Source of the DNA: Hypericibacter sp050729195
GTDB lineage: Bacteria; Pseudomonadota; Alphaproteobacteria; Dongiales; Dongiaceae
Direction of reading: 5' to 3'
DNA length: 32,568 bases
Assembly (NCBI RefSeq): GCF_050729195.1
Contig: NZ_JBOHKS010000208.1
Coordinates: 1-32,568 of the forward strand
The notes under the pieces were generated by a model, which saw only the letters and a list, made by a program, of their open reading frames with translations, was not told the DNA's origin and ran no database searches. Both the position numbers and the translations under genes were made by a program. Positions 22,991 through 29,720 of this stretch are shown piece after piece (positions within the stretch are counted from its first letter, which is position 1; every line of letters begins with the position of its first letter).

Positions 22991-23782
22991 ATGATGCGAT
23001 TGGCTTTCTTTTCTGCGGTTGTCGCGGTGGCCCTGATCGAAGGGGTTCCCGATGGCATGGCCGCCGATCCGGTCGCGACCATATTCATGAGCCCGGAAGC
23101 GGGCGTTCTCGTCACCTTGCCCGCCGGCACGGACGGGGTGGTGACGCTGACCGATGACAACGCCGCAATCGCCGCGGTCAATATCGACGCGGTCCAGAGC
23201 CTTGTCGGCAACAGCATCATCGATCAGGGCGGCAACCGATCCGTCGACTTCATCGGCAGTGGAAACTTTCTGACCGGCGTCCTGAGTGTCAATCAGGAGG
23301 CGGGCAATATGAACAACCAGGCCAATATCCGGTCGATCGCCATCGCCATGGCCGACGGCGGGTTGGGCGACGTGCAGATCAATGTCAATGCGAGCCAGGA
23401 ACTGAGAAACAACTCGCTCCAGGTCCTGAACGCTGGAAACACCAGCGTCACCATCGACAACAGCTTCAACAATGGCAGCGGAATCGTCGGGATCAACCAG
23501 ACGACCGGCAATCTGAACCAGCAGCTCACCATCGTGGCGATCGGGATCGGCCTCAATGTCGGTCCCGACGCGATTCAGGTGGGTGATGCGCAGCTCGGCC
23601 AGATCGGAACCGAAGCCGACAATCACCGTACGGATGATGGCACGCTGGATGCCGGGCATAACACCCTTTCCAACTCATTCAACGATTTCTCCGGCATTGC
23701 CCAGATCAGCCAGGTCACCGGTGATATGAATCGTGTGACCCAGGCGGTCGCGGTGTCGGTCACGACGCCGGTTGCGCCATGA
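22991..23782 (+). CDS. Secreted divergent three-repeat protein, subunit 4 (possible nucleator or minor subunit)
   Basis: A 263-residue protein, shorter than subunits 1-3 and without their N-K-T-K-D-I-T-V N-terminal block. A hydrophobic run (L-A-F-F-S-A-V-V-A-V-A-L-I) ending near G-M-A-A-D should be a signal peptide. Repeat cores are at residues 96-112 (G-V-L-S-V-N-Q-E-A-G-N-M-N-N-Q-A-N, canonical), 164-180 (partly decayed) and 235-251 (G-I-A-Q-I-S-Q-V-T-G-D-M, strongly decayed). Linker 2 keeps A-Q-L-G-Q. In Fap systems a minor, less regular three-repeat protein (FapB) nucleates the major one (FapC); this gene may be the analogue. Its stop overlaps the protease start (ATGA), so the two are coupled. 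The ribosome site is weak (GGGGTCGGGA), fitting lower expression. Confidence 0.78.
   Translation: MMRLAFFSAVVAVALIEGVPDGMAADPVATIFMSPEAGVLVTLPAGTDGVVTLTDDNAAIAAVNIDAVQSLVGNSIIDQGGNRSVDFIGSGNFLTGVLSVNQEAGNMNNQANIRSIAIAMADGGLGDVQINVNASQELRNNSLQVLNAGNTSVTIDNSFNNGSGIVGINQTTGNLNQQLTIVAIGIGLNVGPDAIQVGDAQLGQIGTEADNHRTDDGTLDAGHNTLSNSFNDFSGIAQISQVTGDMNRVTQAVAVSVTTPVAP
23276..23743 (+). repeat. Three repeat cores in subunit 4, decaying toward the C-terminus
   Basis: Cores lie at 23276-23326 (canonical), 23480-23530 (G-I-V-G-I-N-Q-T-T-G-N-L-N-Q-Q) and 23693-23743 (most Asn positions lost). The spacing between cores is shorter than in subunits 1-3. Confidence 0.8.
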
Positions 23783-24477
23783 AGGTCGCGCGCCAGGTTC
23801 TGTTGATGTCCGCGTTGCTGCTGGGAGCCGCGATTGCGGGCTCTCCCGCCCGCGCGGCCGACATCATTTCCTTGCCGGGCAACACCACGATCCAGGCGCC
23901 GGTCACGAGTTATTTCGGACTTCGCTTCAAGCAGGTCGTCCGGCAGGGCTATGACGTGAGCTGCGGCGCGGCCGCGTTGGCCACCTTGCTGAAGTACTAT
24001 TACGGCATGCAGGTCAGCGAGAAGGAGATCATCGAGCAGATCTTCTCCAAGAGCACCGACGACCAGAAGAAGAAGATCAATGCCTACGGGTTCTCGATGC
24101 TCGAGCTCAAGCATTTCGGCGAATCGCTGGGCTTTGTCGCCGGCGGGTTCAAGCTCGACACGGCGGAGAAGCTGGCCAAGCTGAAAGTGCCGGTTCTCAC
24201 CCTCATCACGGTGCGCGGCTACAAGCATTTCGTGGTGCTGAAGGGCCTCTATCAGGGGCAGGTCTATATTGCCGATCCCGCCTTCGGAAATCGTTCGCGT
24301 CCGCTCGACCGATTCCAGAAGGAGTGGGATGGCGTGATCCTGGTGATGGTCAGCGACAAGATCGCTGGACGGAACGATTTCTCTGCCGACGGCTCCTTGA
24401 GCGCGCCGGCCCAGGGCGTGCTGCCCTTGATCGATAAATTTACGCCGGCGATCACACGAGCGCCGACGGAGTTTTAA
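23779..24477 (+). CDS. Periplasmic C39-family cysteine protease (FapD-like)
   Basis: A 232-residue stand-alone C39 peptidase domain. A signal peptide (about 1-27, ending P-A-R-A-A) sends it to the periplasm. The catalytic Cys62 is in V-S-C-G-A-A-A-L-A-T-L-L-K-Y-Y-Y-G, His150 in Y-K-H-F-V-V-L-K-G and Asp166 in I-A-D-P-A-F-G, the normal C39 order and spacing. There is no ABC transporter domain, unlike bacteriocin exporters. FapD of Pseudomonas is likewise a C39 protease encoded between amyloid and exporter genes and needed for fibre export. ATG 23779 overlaps the subunit 4 stop, so both are made together. The small protein just downstream has a double-glycine leader that this enzyme could cut; that pairing is inferred. 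Confidence 0.88.
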   Translation: MKVARQVLLMSALLLGAAIAGSPARAADIISLPGNTTIQAPVTSYFGLRFKQVVRQGYDVSCGAAALATLLKYYYGMQVSEKEIIEQIFSKSTDDQKKKINAYGFSMLELKHFGESLGFVAGGFKLDTAEKLAKLKVPVLTLITVRGYKHFVVLKGLYQGQVYIADPAFGNRSRPLDRFQKEWDGVILVMVSDKIAGRNDFSADGSLSAPAQGVLPLIDKFTPAITRAPTEF

Positions 24478-24502
24478 GCACAGGAATGACGGGGAGGTTG
24501 GG

Positions 24503-24979
24503 ATGTCGCGGAAATTGGCGTGGTTTCTCGGATTGGCTCTCCTGTCGGCGGCGACGGTGCCGGCGAGCGCCGGAGAGCTGGAAGCGAACTCGCTGGCGAC
24601 GTTGACTCAGATGGCGGCCTGGGCGAAACCCTTGAACGACCAGGAGATGGGCGACCTGCGCGGCGGCTTCGGCGGCCTGGCCTTCAATGTCGTCTTCGGC
24701 GGCACCATCGAGCATCTGGCGGATCCTGGTACGGGCGCCAATGGCGTCACCGGTGCGCCCGACCCGACGGTCACGCAGAGCAACGGGATGGTGAACATCC
24801 AGACCGCGGTTGGGAGCTTCAACGGCGCCAGTGGCGTGTTCCAGATCGCGAACCTCGATCACAGCAATTTCAACGTCATCAATCAAAACCTGTTCGTTCA
24901 GGTGGCGATCATCGACGTGGCGAACGCCGCAAGCATACCGACCATCCAGAACCTATTGAACGGTGCGTTCCACAACTGA
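24503..24979 (+). CDS. Small secreted protein with double-glycine leader, probable C39 protease substrate (FapE-like position)
   Basis: A 158-residue protein. A Sec signal peptide ends V-P-A-S-A-G (cut near residue 23). Residues 44-55 read L-N-D-Q-E-M-G-D-L-R-G-G, which matches the double-glycine leader rule of C39 substrates: Leu at -12, Glu at -8, Met/Leu at -7, Leu at -4, Gly-Gly at -2/-1. Cutting after Gly55 would release F-G-G-L-A-F-N-V-V-F-G-G. The C-terminal half contains G-V-F-Q-I-A-N-L-D-H-S-N-F-N-V-I-N-Q-N, which looks like one degenerate copy of the amyloid repeat. A GGGGAGG ribosome site lies before ATG 24503. Its place between protease and barrel gene suggests a minor fibre component or secretion adaptor. 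No family name is certain. Confidence 0.75.
   Translation: MSRKLAWFLGLALLSAATVPASAGELEANSLATLTQMAAWAKPLNDQEMGDLRGGFGGLAFNVVFGGTIEHLADPGTGANGVTGAPDPTVTQSNGMVNIQTAVGSFNGASGVFQIANLDHSNFNVINQNLFVQVAIIDVANAASIPTIQNLLNGAFHN
24634..24669 (+). other. Double-glycine (C39) cleavage motif in the small secreted protein
   Basis: Codons 45-56 of the gene at 24503 cover N-D-Q-E-M-G-D-L-R-G-G-F. The predicted cut falls between Gly55 and Phe56 (between nucleotides 24667 and 24668). A second Gly-Gly at residues 57-58 offers an alternative site but fits the -4, -7 and -8 positions less well. Confidence 0.65.
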
Positions 24980-25250
24980 CTGGGCGGGGTCGGGCCGTGC
25001 TGGCGGGCGCTTTGACTGGTGCAGGACAACGGCCAGAGCCCTCCCGGATGCTCCCGCAATTCGGAGGGGGATCTTGACCGAGATGTCTTTTTTCAGGCGG
25101 CGTGCGGCAACCCGAAGCTGGGAGTTCGGCCTCGGGAGGGAAAGTTGTCTGTCGTCCTGGCGCGACCTAGGGGATTTTCAGGGGGATCTCTCCCCGGATC
25201 TTGACCGGCCCTCAGAGGCACCCATCGAAACAGGATGGGCGGTGCAAGGC

Positions 25251-26729
25251 ATGGCACGGCATTCTTCCGGACTTCTCGGCAGGGGCTCGCCGCAGGCGGG
25301 GCTCGGCGATGTCGGTACGCCGACAAATGGCCGACGGCGCTGGAGCGCGTTGACCGCGGCCACGTCGATCGCGATCTGGCTGGCGTTCGTGGCGCCGGCG
25401 CTGGCCCAGCAACAACAGCCATCCGCCGATACTGGCAGCGCGAACGATACCGGGACATCGAACAAAGATATCTCGGTCATGCTGCAGCGCCAGCAGAAGA
25501 TGATCGAAGAGCAAGCGAAGAAGCTCGAAGAGCAGTCGCGGATTCTCGCCGAACAGGCCAAGGCGCTTCAGGATCAGCAGACCCAGCTCGAGGAGTTGCA
25601 GCGCCAGGCTCAAGGCGGAGCGATCCTGGTTCTTCCCGCGACGATGGCGACGCCCAGCATTGGCAATAGCGCGCCAGGTTATATTCATACCGACGAGGTG
25701 GTCCCGGTTCCGCCAGATACCGGCGAGACACCGCCGCCCACCGGTACGGAGCCAGCTCCCGGGGGCACCCAGCCGGTAGCACCCGGAGGGACCGCCGAAG
25801 GGGATCGGCCACAGTCCGAGAAGCCGCCGGAGCAGTTGCTGGTGGAGCGTGGCGGCGTGCTGTTGCCGGCCGGTGTCCTGCAGCTCGAGCCAAGCATCGA
25901 ATACGACTACTATTCGAACAACAATGTGGCGATCAACGGTTTCACGATCTTCGATGCGATCGTGATCGGCAATGTCCGGGTCGATTCATTGAACCGCAAT
26001 ATCGTCACGGCGGCGGCGACGGCGCGCTATGGTTTGATCGATCGGGTGCAGGTCGAAGCCCGGGTGCCCTATCTCTATCGTAAGGACAGCACGACCTTCG
26101 GCATCGGCACCAACACCCAGCAGGAGTTTCAGGACCAGGGCACCGGCCTCGGCGATGTGCAGGGCACCGTTTCCTATCAGCCGATCATCGGCGATGGTTC
26201 TTTGATTCCGGATGTCATCCTGCGTACGACGGCACGTTTCCCGACCGGCGAGAGCGCCTTCGATATCGGGACGAAGGATATAGGCAACAACCGGACCGTC
26301 CTTAAGCGGCCCCCGACGGGCAGTGGCTTCTATGGCGTCGGCGGCGGTTTCACGTTGGTCTGGCGCGTCGATCCCGTGGTCTTCTTCGGCGGCTTCAGCT
26401 ACACGGCAAATTTATCCGAGAACGAGGGGGCGTCGGGCAATATCGATCCCGGCGACACCTATGAGTGGTTCGGCGGTATCAATATCGCGCTGAGCGAGCT
26501 GGTCTCGATGAACCTTTCGTTCGACGATCAGCTGATCAGCTCGACGACGCAGAACGGCAACAAGGTTCCCAACTCGGACCTGAACGACGCCCGGTTGATC
26601 CTGGGGACATCCGTCGGCGTGGCGCCTGGCACGACGCTCACCTTCAATGCGTCAGCCGGCCTGACCAACGATTCGCCCGACTTCGCCTTCACGATCAGCC
26701 TGCCGATCACCTTCGGCCTGTTCGACTGA
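25251..26729 (+). CDS. Outer-membrane beta-barrel protein with coiled-coil N-terminus (FapF-like amyloid exporter)
   Basis: A 492-residue protein from ATG 25251. An extended n-region with R-R-R-W precedes a hydrophobic run; the signal is cut after A-P-A-L-A, leaving Q-Q-Q-Q. Residues about 73-122 form a coiled coil with hydrophobic residues every seven positions (Leu78, Ile85, Leu92, Leu99, Leu106, Leu113). A Pro/Gly/Thr-rich linker (about 153-194) leads to a C-terminal domain (about 200-492) of alternating amphipathic strands typical of transporter-type outer-membrane barrels (R-V-Q-V-E-A-R-V-P-Y, S-M-N-L-S-F-D-D-Q-L-I-S). FapF has this order: coiled-coil plug region, then barrel, trimeric. 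The start is uncertain: an in-frame ATG at 25083 would give an unusually long n-region. It is the last gene of the amyloid locus. Confidence 0.78.
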   Translation: MARHSSGLLGRGSPQAGLGDVGTPTNGRRRWSALTAATSIAIWLAFVAPALAQQQQPSADTGSANDTGTSNKDISVMLQRQQKMIEEQAKKLEEQSRILAEQAKALQDQQTQLEELQRQAQGGAILVLPATMATPSIGNSAPGYIHTDEVVPVPPDTGETPPPTGTEPAPGGTQPVAPGGTAEGDRPQSEKPPEQLLVERGGVLLPAGVLQLEPSIEYDYYSNNNVAINGFTIFDAIVIGNVRVDSLNRNIVTAAATARYGLIDRVQVEARVPYLYRKDSTTFGIGTNTQQEFQDQGTGLGDVQGTVSYQPIIGDGSLIPDVILRTTARFPTGESAFDIGTKDIGNNRTVLKRPPTGSGFYGVGGGFTLVWRVDPVVFFGGFSYTANLSENEGASGNIDPGDTYEWFGGINIALSELVSMNLSFDDQLISSTTQNGNKVPNSDLNDARLILGTSVGVAPGTTLTFNASAGLTNDSPDFAFTISLPITFGLFD

Positions 26730-26762
26730 GGCGCCGATCGTCTGGGCTGCTGGCTGGGGCCT

Positions 26763-27767
26763 CTACTGCAGGGCCTTGGCCGCCGCGTCGGAGAACTTGT
26801 TCTCGACATAGCCGGTCATCTTCGGTGCGACCTTCAGCACTTTGTCGGCATTGAGCGCCCAGCCGTTATATTCGGCGTCGGTGACCGCCGCGGCCGACCA
26901 GGAATACTGGTCATACCGGATCATCTTGACCCAGGCCTGGGCCATCTCCGGCGAGATGACGACGCCCTGGCGGTGGAAAAAGATCTGGAGGATCCGGGCC
27001 GCGTCGACCGGATCCTGATGGATATAGGCGACCGATTTGACCCAGGCATTGACGAAGCGCTGAGTCAGGTCGGGGTCCTTGGTGATCACGTCATTGCGCG
27101 CCACAAGCGGTATGGCGCCGATCGAGCCGATCGCCTTGGTGACGCCGGCGGCATCCAGGATGACCGTGCCCTGCTTCTTATCCACCAGCGGCACCGTGAA
27201 ATGTCGGGTCTCGAAGACGGCGTCCGCCTGTTTGTCGGCCAGTGATTTCAGCAGCTGGTCGGCCGTGATGCTGGCGATCTTGACGTCCGTTGGCTTCAGT
27301 TTGGCTTGGTTGAGGAGCCGGACCAGAACCGGAAGCGCTTCGGAGCCCTGCACCACGGCGACTGTCTTTCCCTTGAGATCGGCGACCGTCTTGATGGCGG
27401 TGTCGGCACGGGCGACCAGCTCCATCTCGGTGCCCCACCCCCCCTCGGCGATCACCTTGATCGGGGCCTTGGCGGCCACCATGACCAGCATAACGCGCTG
27501 AGGCACAAGGGCGAAATCCGTCGTGCCGACGGCCAGGGACTGGATGACGGCGGTCGGCGAGCTCACCGCCAGCCCGCTGACGATGATCTTCTGTTCGGCA
27601 AAGAAGCCACGCTCGATCCCGACGATGGCGGGCAGGGCGTCCCAGCCGCTGCCATAGGAAAGGCGCGCCAATGTCATGTCGGCCGCCGCCCGGGCATGCC
27701 CGTTCATCGCCGCGCCCAAGAGGAGCGCGAAAGCCAGGATCCGAACGAACCTCATGCGATGCCCCAT
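26763..27767 (-). CDS. Orphan ABC transporter substrate-binding protein (SsuA/NMT1-like)
   Basis: A 334-residue periplasmic binding protein of the NMT1/SsuA group, which binds sulfonates, pyrimidine precursors, taurine-like or other small organic ligands. A signal peptide covers about residues 1-28 (ending H-A-R-A-A-A-D). Characteristic features are G-I-E-R-G-F-F-A-E-Q, A-V-G-T-T-D-F-A, D-L-K-G-K-T-V-A-V-V-Q-G-S and the A-D-A-V-F-E-T segment. No permease or ATPase gene lies next to it, so it must serve a transporter encoded elsewhere or have a sensing role. It is convergent with the exporter gene (33-bp gap). A second ATG at 27755 is possible, but 27767 has a G-rich ribosome site (AAGGCGGG). 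The ligand cannot be assigned. Confidence 0.85.
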   Translation of the reverse strand: MGHRMRFVRILAFALLLGAAMNGHARAAADMTLARLSYGSGWDALPAIVGIERGFFAEQKIIVSGLAVSSPTAVIQSLAVGTTDFALVPQRVMLVMVAAKAPIKVIAEGGWGTEMELVARADTAIKTVADLKGKTVAVVQGSEALPVLVRLLNQAKLKPTDVKIASITADQLLKSLADKQADAVFETRHFTVPLVDKKQGTVILDAAGVTKAIGSIGAIPLVARNDVITKDPDLTQRFVNAWVKSVAYIHQDPVDAARILQIFFHRQGVVISPEMAQAWVKMIRYDQYSWSAAAVTDAEYNGWALNADKVLKVAPKMTGYVENKFSDAAAKALQ

Positions 27768-28224
27768 CCCGCCTTTTGTTTATTTCGAATTTCTTTCAGG
27801 CCGCATTTTGGCACCTGAAACGGTAGAAACAGTATGAGCCTGACCTAACGACATAACCCATTAAACTTCCTACGTCTCCTATCGCTGTTTGCCCCAATTC
27901 GCAGTGGCAAATGAAATAGAAGCCATAGACATCGCGGAATGTTGAATATAGCACACTTGCTAGGATAAAACTCCTGAGGCATTATTTGGACGAAGTGTTG
28001 CGGCCGATGGGTCAGTATCGGAAAACAGGACAACATTTCTTACGCTTAGTGGGGAGGGGAACATCCAATCTAAATTCTTGTTCAGGTAGCGTGTTCATTT
28101 CGCGCTGACACCGTCTTTGGCCCTGGGTCGTCAGCGAGTGCAACCAGTTCATTGGCCAAGCGGAAACTGTCTTGCGGGGATAGTCGTCCGTTCAGGTCTG
28201 GGGTCCACGGGGGACCGGAAGACC
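27768..28224. other. 457-bp intergenic region, partly AT-rich
   Basis: Divergent gap between the orphan binding protein (minus) and the Crp/Fnr gene (plus). The part from about 27775 to 28090 is clearly richer in A/T than the surrounding genes, so promoters for both are likely here. I looked for an FNR-type TTGAT-N4-ATCAA palindrome and did not find one. A short open frame at 27845-28036 (minus) has no coding features. Nothing else can be supported. Confidence 0.45.
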
Positions 28225-28977
28225 ATGTGGAAGAGTCATAACGAACCGCCGTCCATACCGAAGGATTGCCGAAACTGCGCCATCCGCGAAGCCACGCTCT
28301 GTGGCGCGTTGCGTCATGACCAATTGGAAATCCTTGAGGAGTTCAAGAGCTGCGACCGGATCCTTCCCGCCCATTCCCATCTCTATCGGACGGGCGAGCG
28401 GCTTAATGAGATCTATAATCTGCTGGGCGGCTGGGTCGCGCTTTACCGGATTCTGGAATCCGGCCGGCGCCAGGTGCTGCAGATCGAGCTCCCGGGCGCG
28501 TTCCTGGGCTATCAGCCGAAGCTCGACGATCCGATGCTTCACAGCGCCGAGTGCATCACGGACGTCTCCGTCTGCGTTTTTCCGCGCAAGGCGTTTCCGG
28601 AGCTCCTGGAGCGTCACCCGGTCCTGGGTTTGAAGATGATCGGCATGATGTCCCAGGATGTGGTGCGGACACACGACCACCTGACCAATGTCGGCGGGCG
28701 TTCAGGCATGGAGCGCGTCGCCCATTTCCTGCTGCAGATCTATCTGCGGCTGCGTCACCGTCAGCATGCCATGGGCAGCGACACGCTGGCCTTGCCATTG
28801 ACGCAGGAAATGATTGGCGATGCTCTGGGCCTGACGCCGGTCCATATCAACCGGATCCTGCGGCAGTTGCGGGAGCGCCGTCTGGTCGTCCTGCACAACA
28901 AGACGCTTCAGGTGCTGGATCTGGAGGGACTGCGCCGGATGGCGGAGATGCCGCAGTTCGATCGGGCCGAGCTCTGA
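28225..28977 (+). CDS. Crp/Fnr family transcriptional regulator with FNR-like cysteine cluster
   Basis: A 250-residue Crp/Fnr protein. The N-terminus has C-R-N-C-A-I-R-E-A-T-L-C (Cys15, Cys18, Cys26), similar to the iron-sulfur ligands of FNR, with further cysteines at 43, 110 and 117; one of the last two could be the fourth ligand. The cyclic-nucleotide-binding fold spans about 30-150, followed by the dimer helix and a winged HTH (about 190-225, L-T-Q-E-M-I-G-D-A-L-G-L-T-P-V-H-I-N-R-I-L). The recognition helix has H-I-N-R where classical FNR has E-x-x-S-R, so its DNA site probably differs from the FNR box. I chose ATG 28225; the open frame reaches back to 28117. An oxygen- or redox-responsive role is likely by family, but targets are unknown. 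Confidence 0.88.
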   Translation: MWKSHNEPPSIPKDCRNCAIREATLCGALRHDQLEILEEFKSCDRILPAHSHLYRTGERLNEIYNLLGGWVALYRILESGRRQVLQIELPGAFLGYQPKLDDPMLHSAECITDVSVCVFPRKAFPELLERHPVLGLKMIGMMSQDVVRTHDHLTNVGGRSGMERVAHFLLQIYLRLRHRQHAMGSDTLALPLTQEMIGDALGLTPVHINRILRQLRERRLVVLHNKTLQVLDLEGLRRMAEMPQFDRAEL

Positions 28978-28992
28978 CGCCGCCGAAGGCCT

Positions 28993-29256
28993 TTAAGCCA
29001 GCTCGGCGCCGTTGTTAACCATCAGGCTCTCGATCTCGCGATCCGCGAGATGCTCGCCGCTGCGCAGCTGCCAGACCTGGCGATAGAAGTCGACCGCGGC
29101 GGCTTTGCTGGCAAACTCGAAATAATGGTGGGTGGCTTCATCGCGGAGGAAGATACGAACTTCGACGCGTGCCGTATCGGCACAACAGATGTCGATTTTC
29201 GTGATCTGCTCGGGGTCGAGGCGAACCCTTGTGCCGGGTAACAACGTCAGGGCCAT
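28993..29256 (-). CDS. Small hypothetical protein, beta-rich N-terminus
   Basis: An 87-residue protein that I do not recognise. It begins with alternating strand-like segments (L-T-L-L-P-G-T-R-V-R-L, A-R-V-E-V-R-I-F-L) followed by a helix (S-K-A-A-A-V-D-F-Y-R-Q-V-W-Q-L) and an acidic C-terminal tail. Two adjacent cysteines (Cys24-Cys25) are notable. There is no signal peptide or membrane helix. An AGGAG-type site lies about 11 nt upstream of the ATG at 29256. It ends 15 bp from the convergent Crp/Fnr gene. The opposite-strand frames over this interval look less protein-like. Confidence 0.6.
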   Translation of the reverse strand: MALTLLPGTRVRLDPEQITKIDICCADTARVEVRIFLRDEATHHYFEFASKAAAVDFYRQVWQLRSGEHLADREIESLMVNNGAELA

Positions 29257-29720
29257 CTCCGGCTTATCTCCTGGCTACCGGGTAATTCACCTCTACGCTT
29301 CGCCCCGCCGAGCCAATGGCGGTTGCGTCGGTTAATTCCGAACTCGCTTGACATTCCACCTTGTCATGGAGATGCCATCACATCGATGCGCGAAGTGACA
29401 CATGTTTAGCAAACACGGTGGCGCGCTTGCAATGGCGTTTACCTGTGAGTCACAAAAAAAGCGGTGGTAATTCTGTCCGCTTATAAAAATGCACTATGAA
29501 AAGTGAAACAAGCCTGATCAATCAATCAATATGGGTTGTAAACAGATGTTACCGCCGTAGTCGGTTAAGTAAAGATGCCTAAAGGAATACGGTAAATATT
29601 CCTGCGATCGACACAGCCGAGTGATGAATTTCGCGTGCGAGCGCGGGCATTCGGCGTTGGATTTTCGGAAACGAAAAAATGTTGTTGGCGTGGCGACAAG
29701 CGACGCCGATGAAGGGATCG
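29257..29720. other. 464-bp AT-rich intergenic region without a supported gene
   Basis: This gap separates the small minus-strand gene from the end of the DUF1045 gene. It is distinctly A/T-rich from about 29330 to 29700. It contains TTGACA (29349-29354) without a good -10 at the right spacing, TTATAAAAAT (29481-29490), and an inverted repeat AGCGG...CCGCT (about 29459-29480) next to an A run. A regulatory RNA or a lost gene is possible, but nothing can be called. Confidence 0.45.

Noticed and set aside
19976..23782. Curli (CsgA/CsgB) system
   Set aside because: Repeats do not follow the S-x5-Q-x-G-x-G-N-x-A-x3-Q curlin pattern, there is no CsgG, CsgE or CsgF, and a C39 protease and coiled-coil barrel point to Fap instead.
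19976..23782. Filamentous-haemagglutinin-type two-partner secretion
   Set aside because: No TPS domain in the subunits and no TpsB/POTRA protein; the 25251 protein has a coiled coil, not POTRA domains.
23779..24979. Bacteriocin/microcin export system (C39 protease plus double-glycine peptide)
   Set aside because: The protease lacks the ABC transporter domain and has its own signal peptide; the substrate also has a Sec signal and is larger than usual, and there is no immunity gene or membrane-fusion protein.
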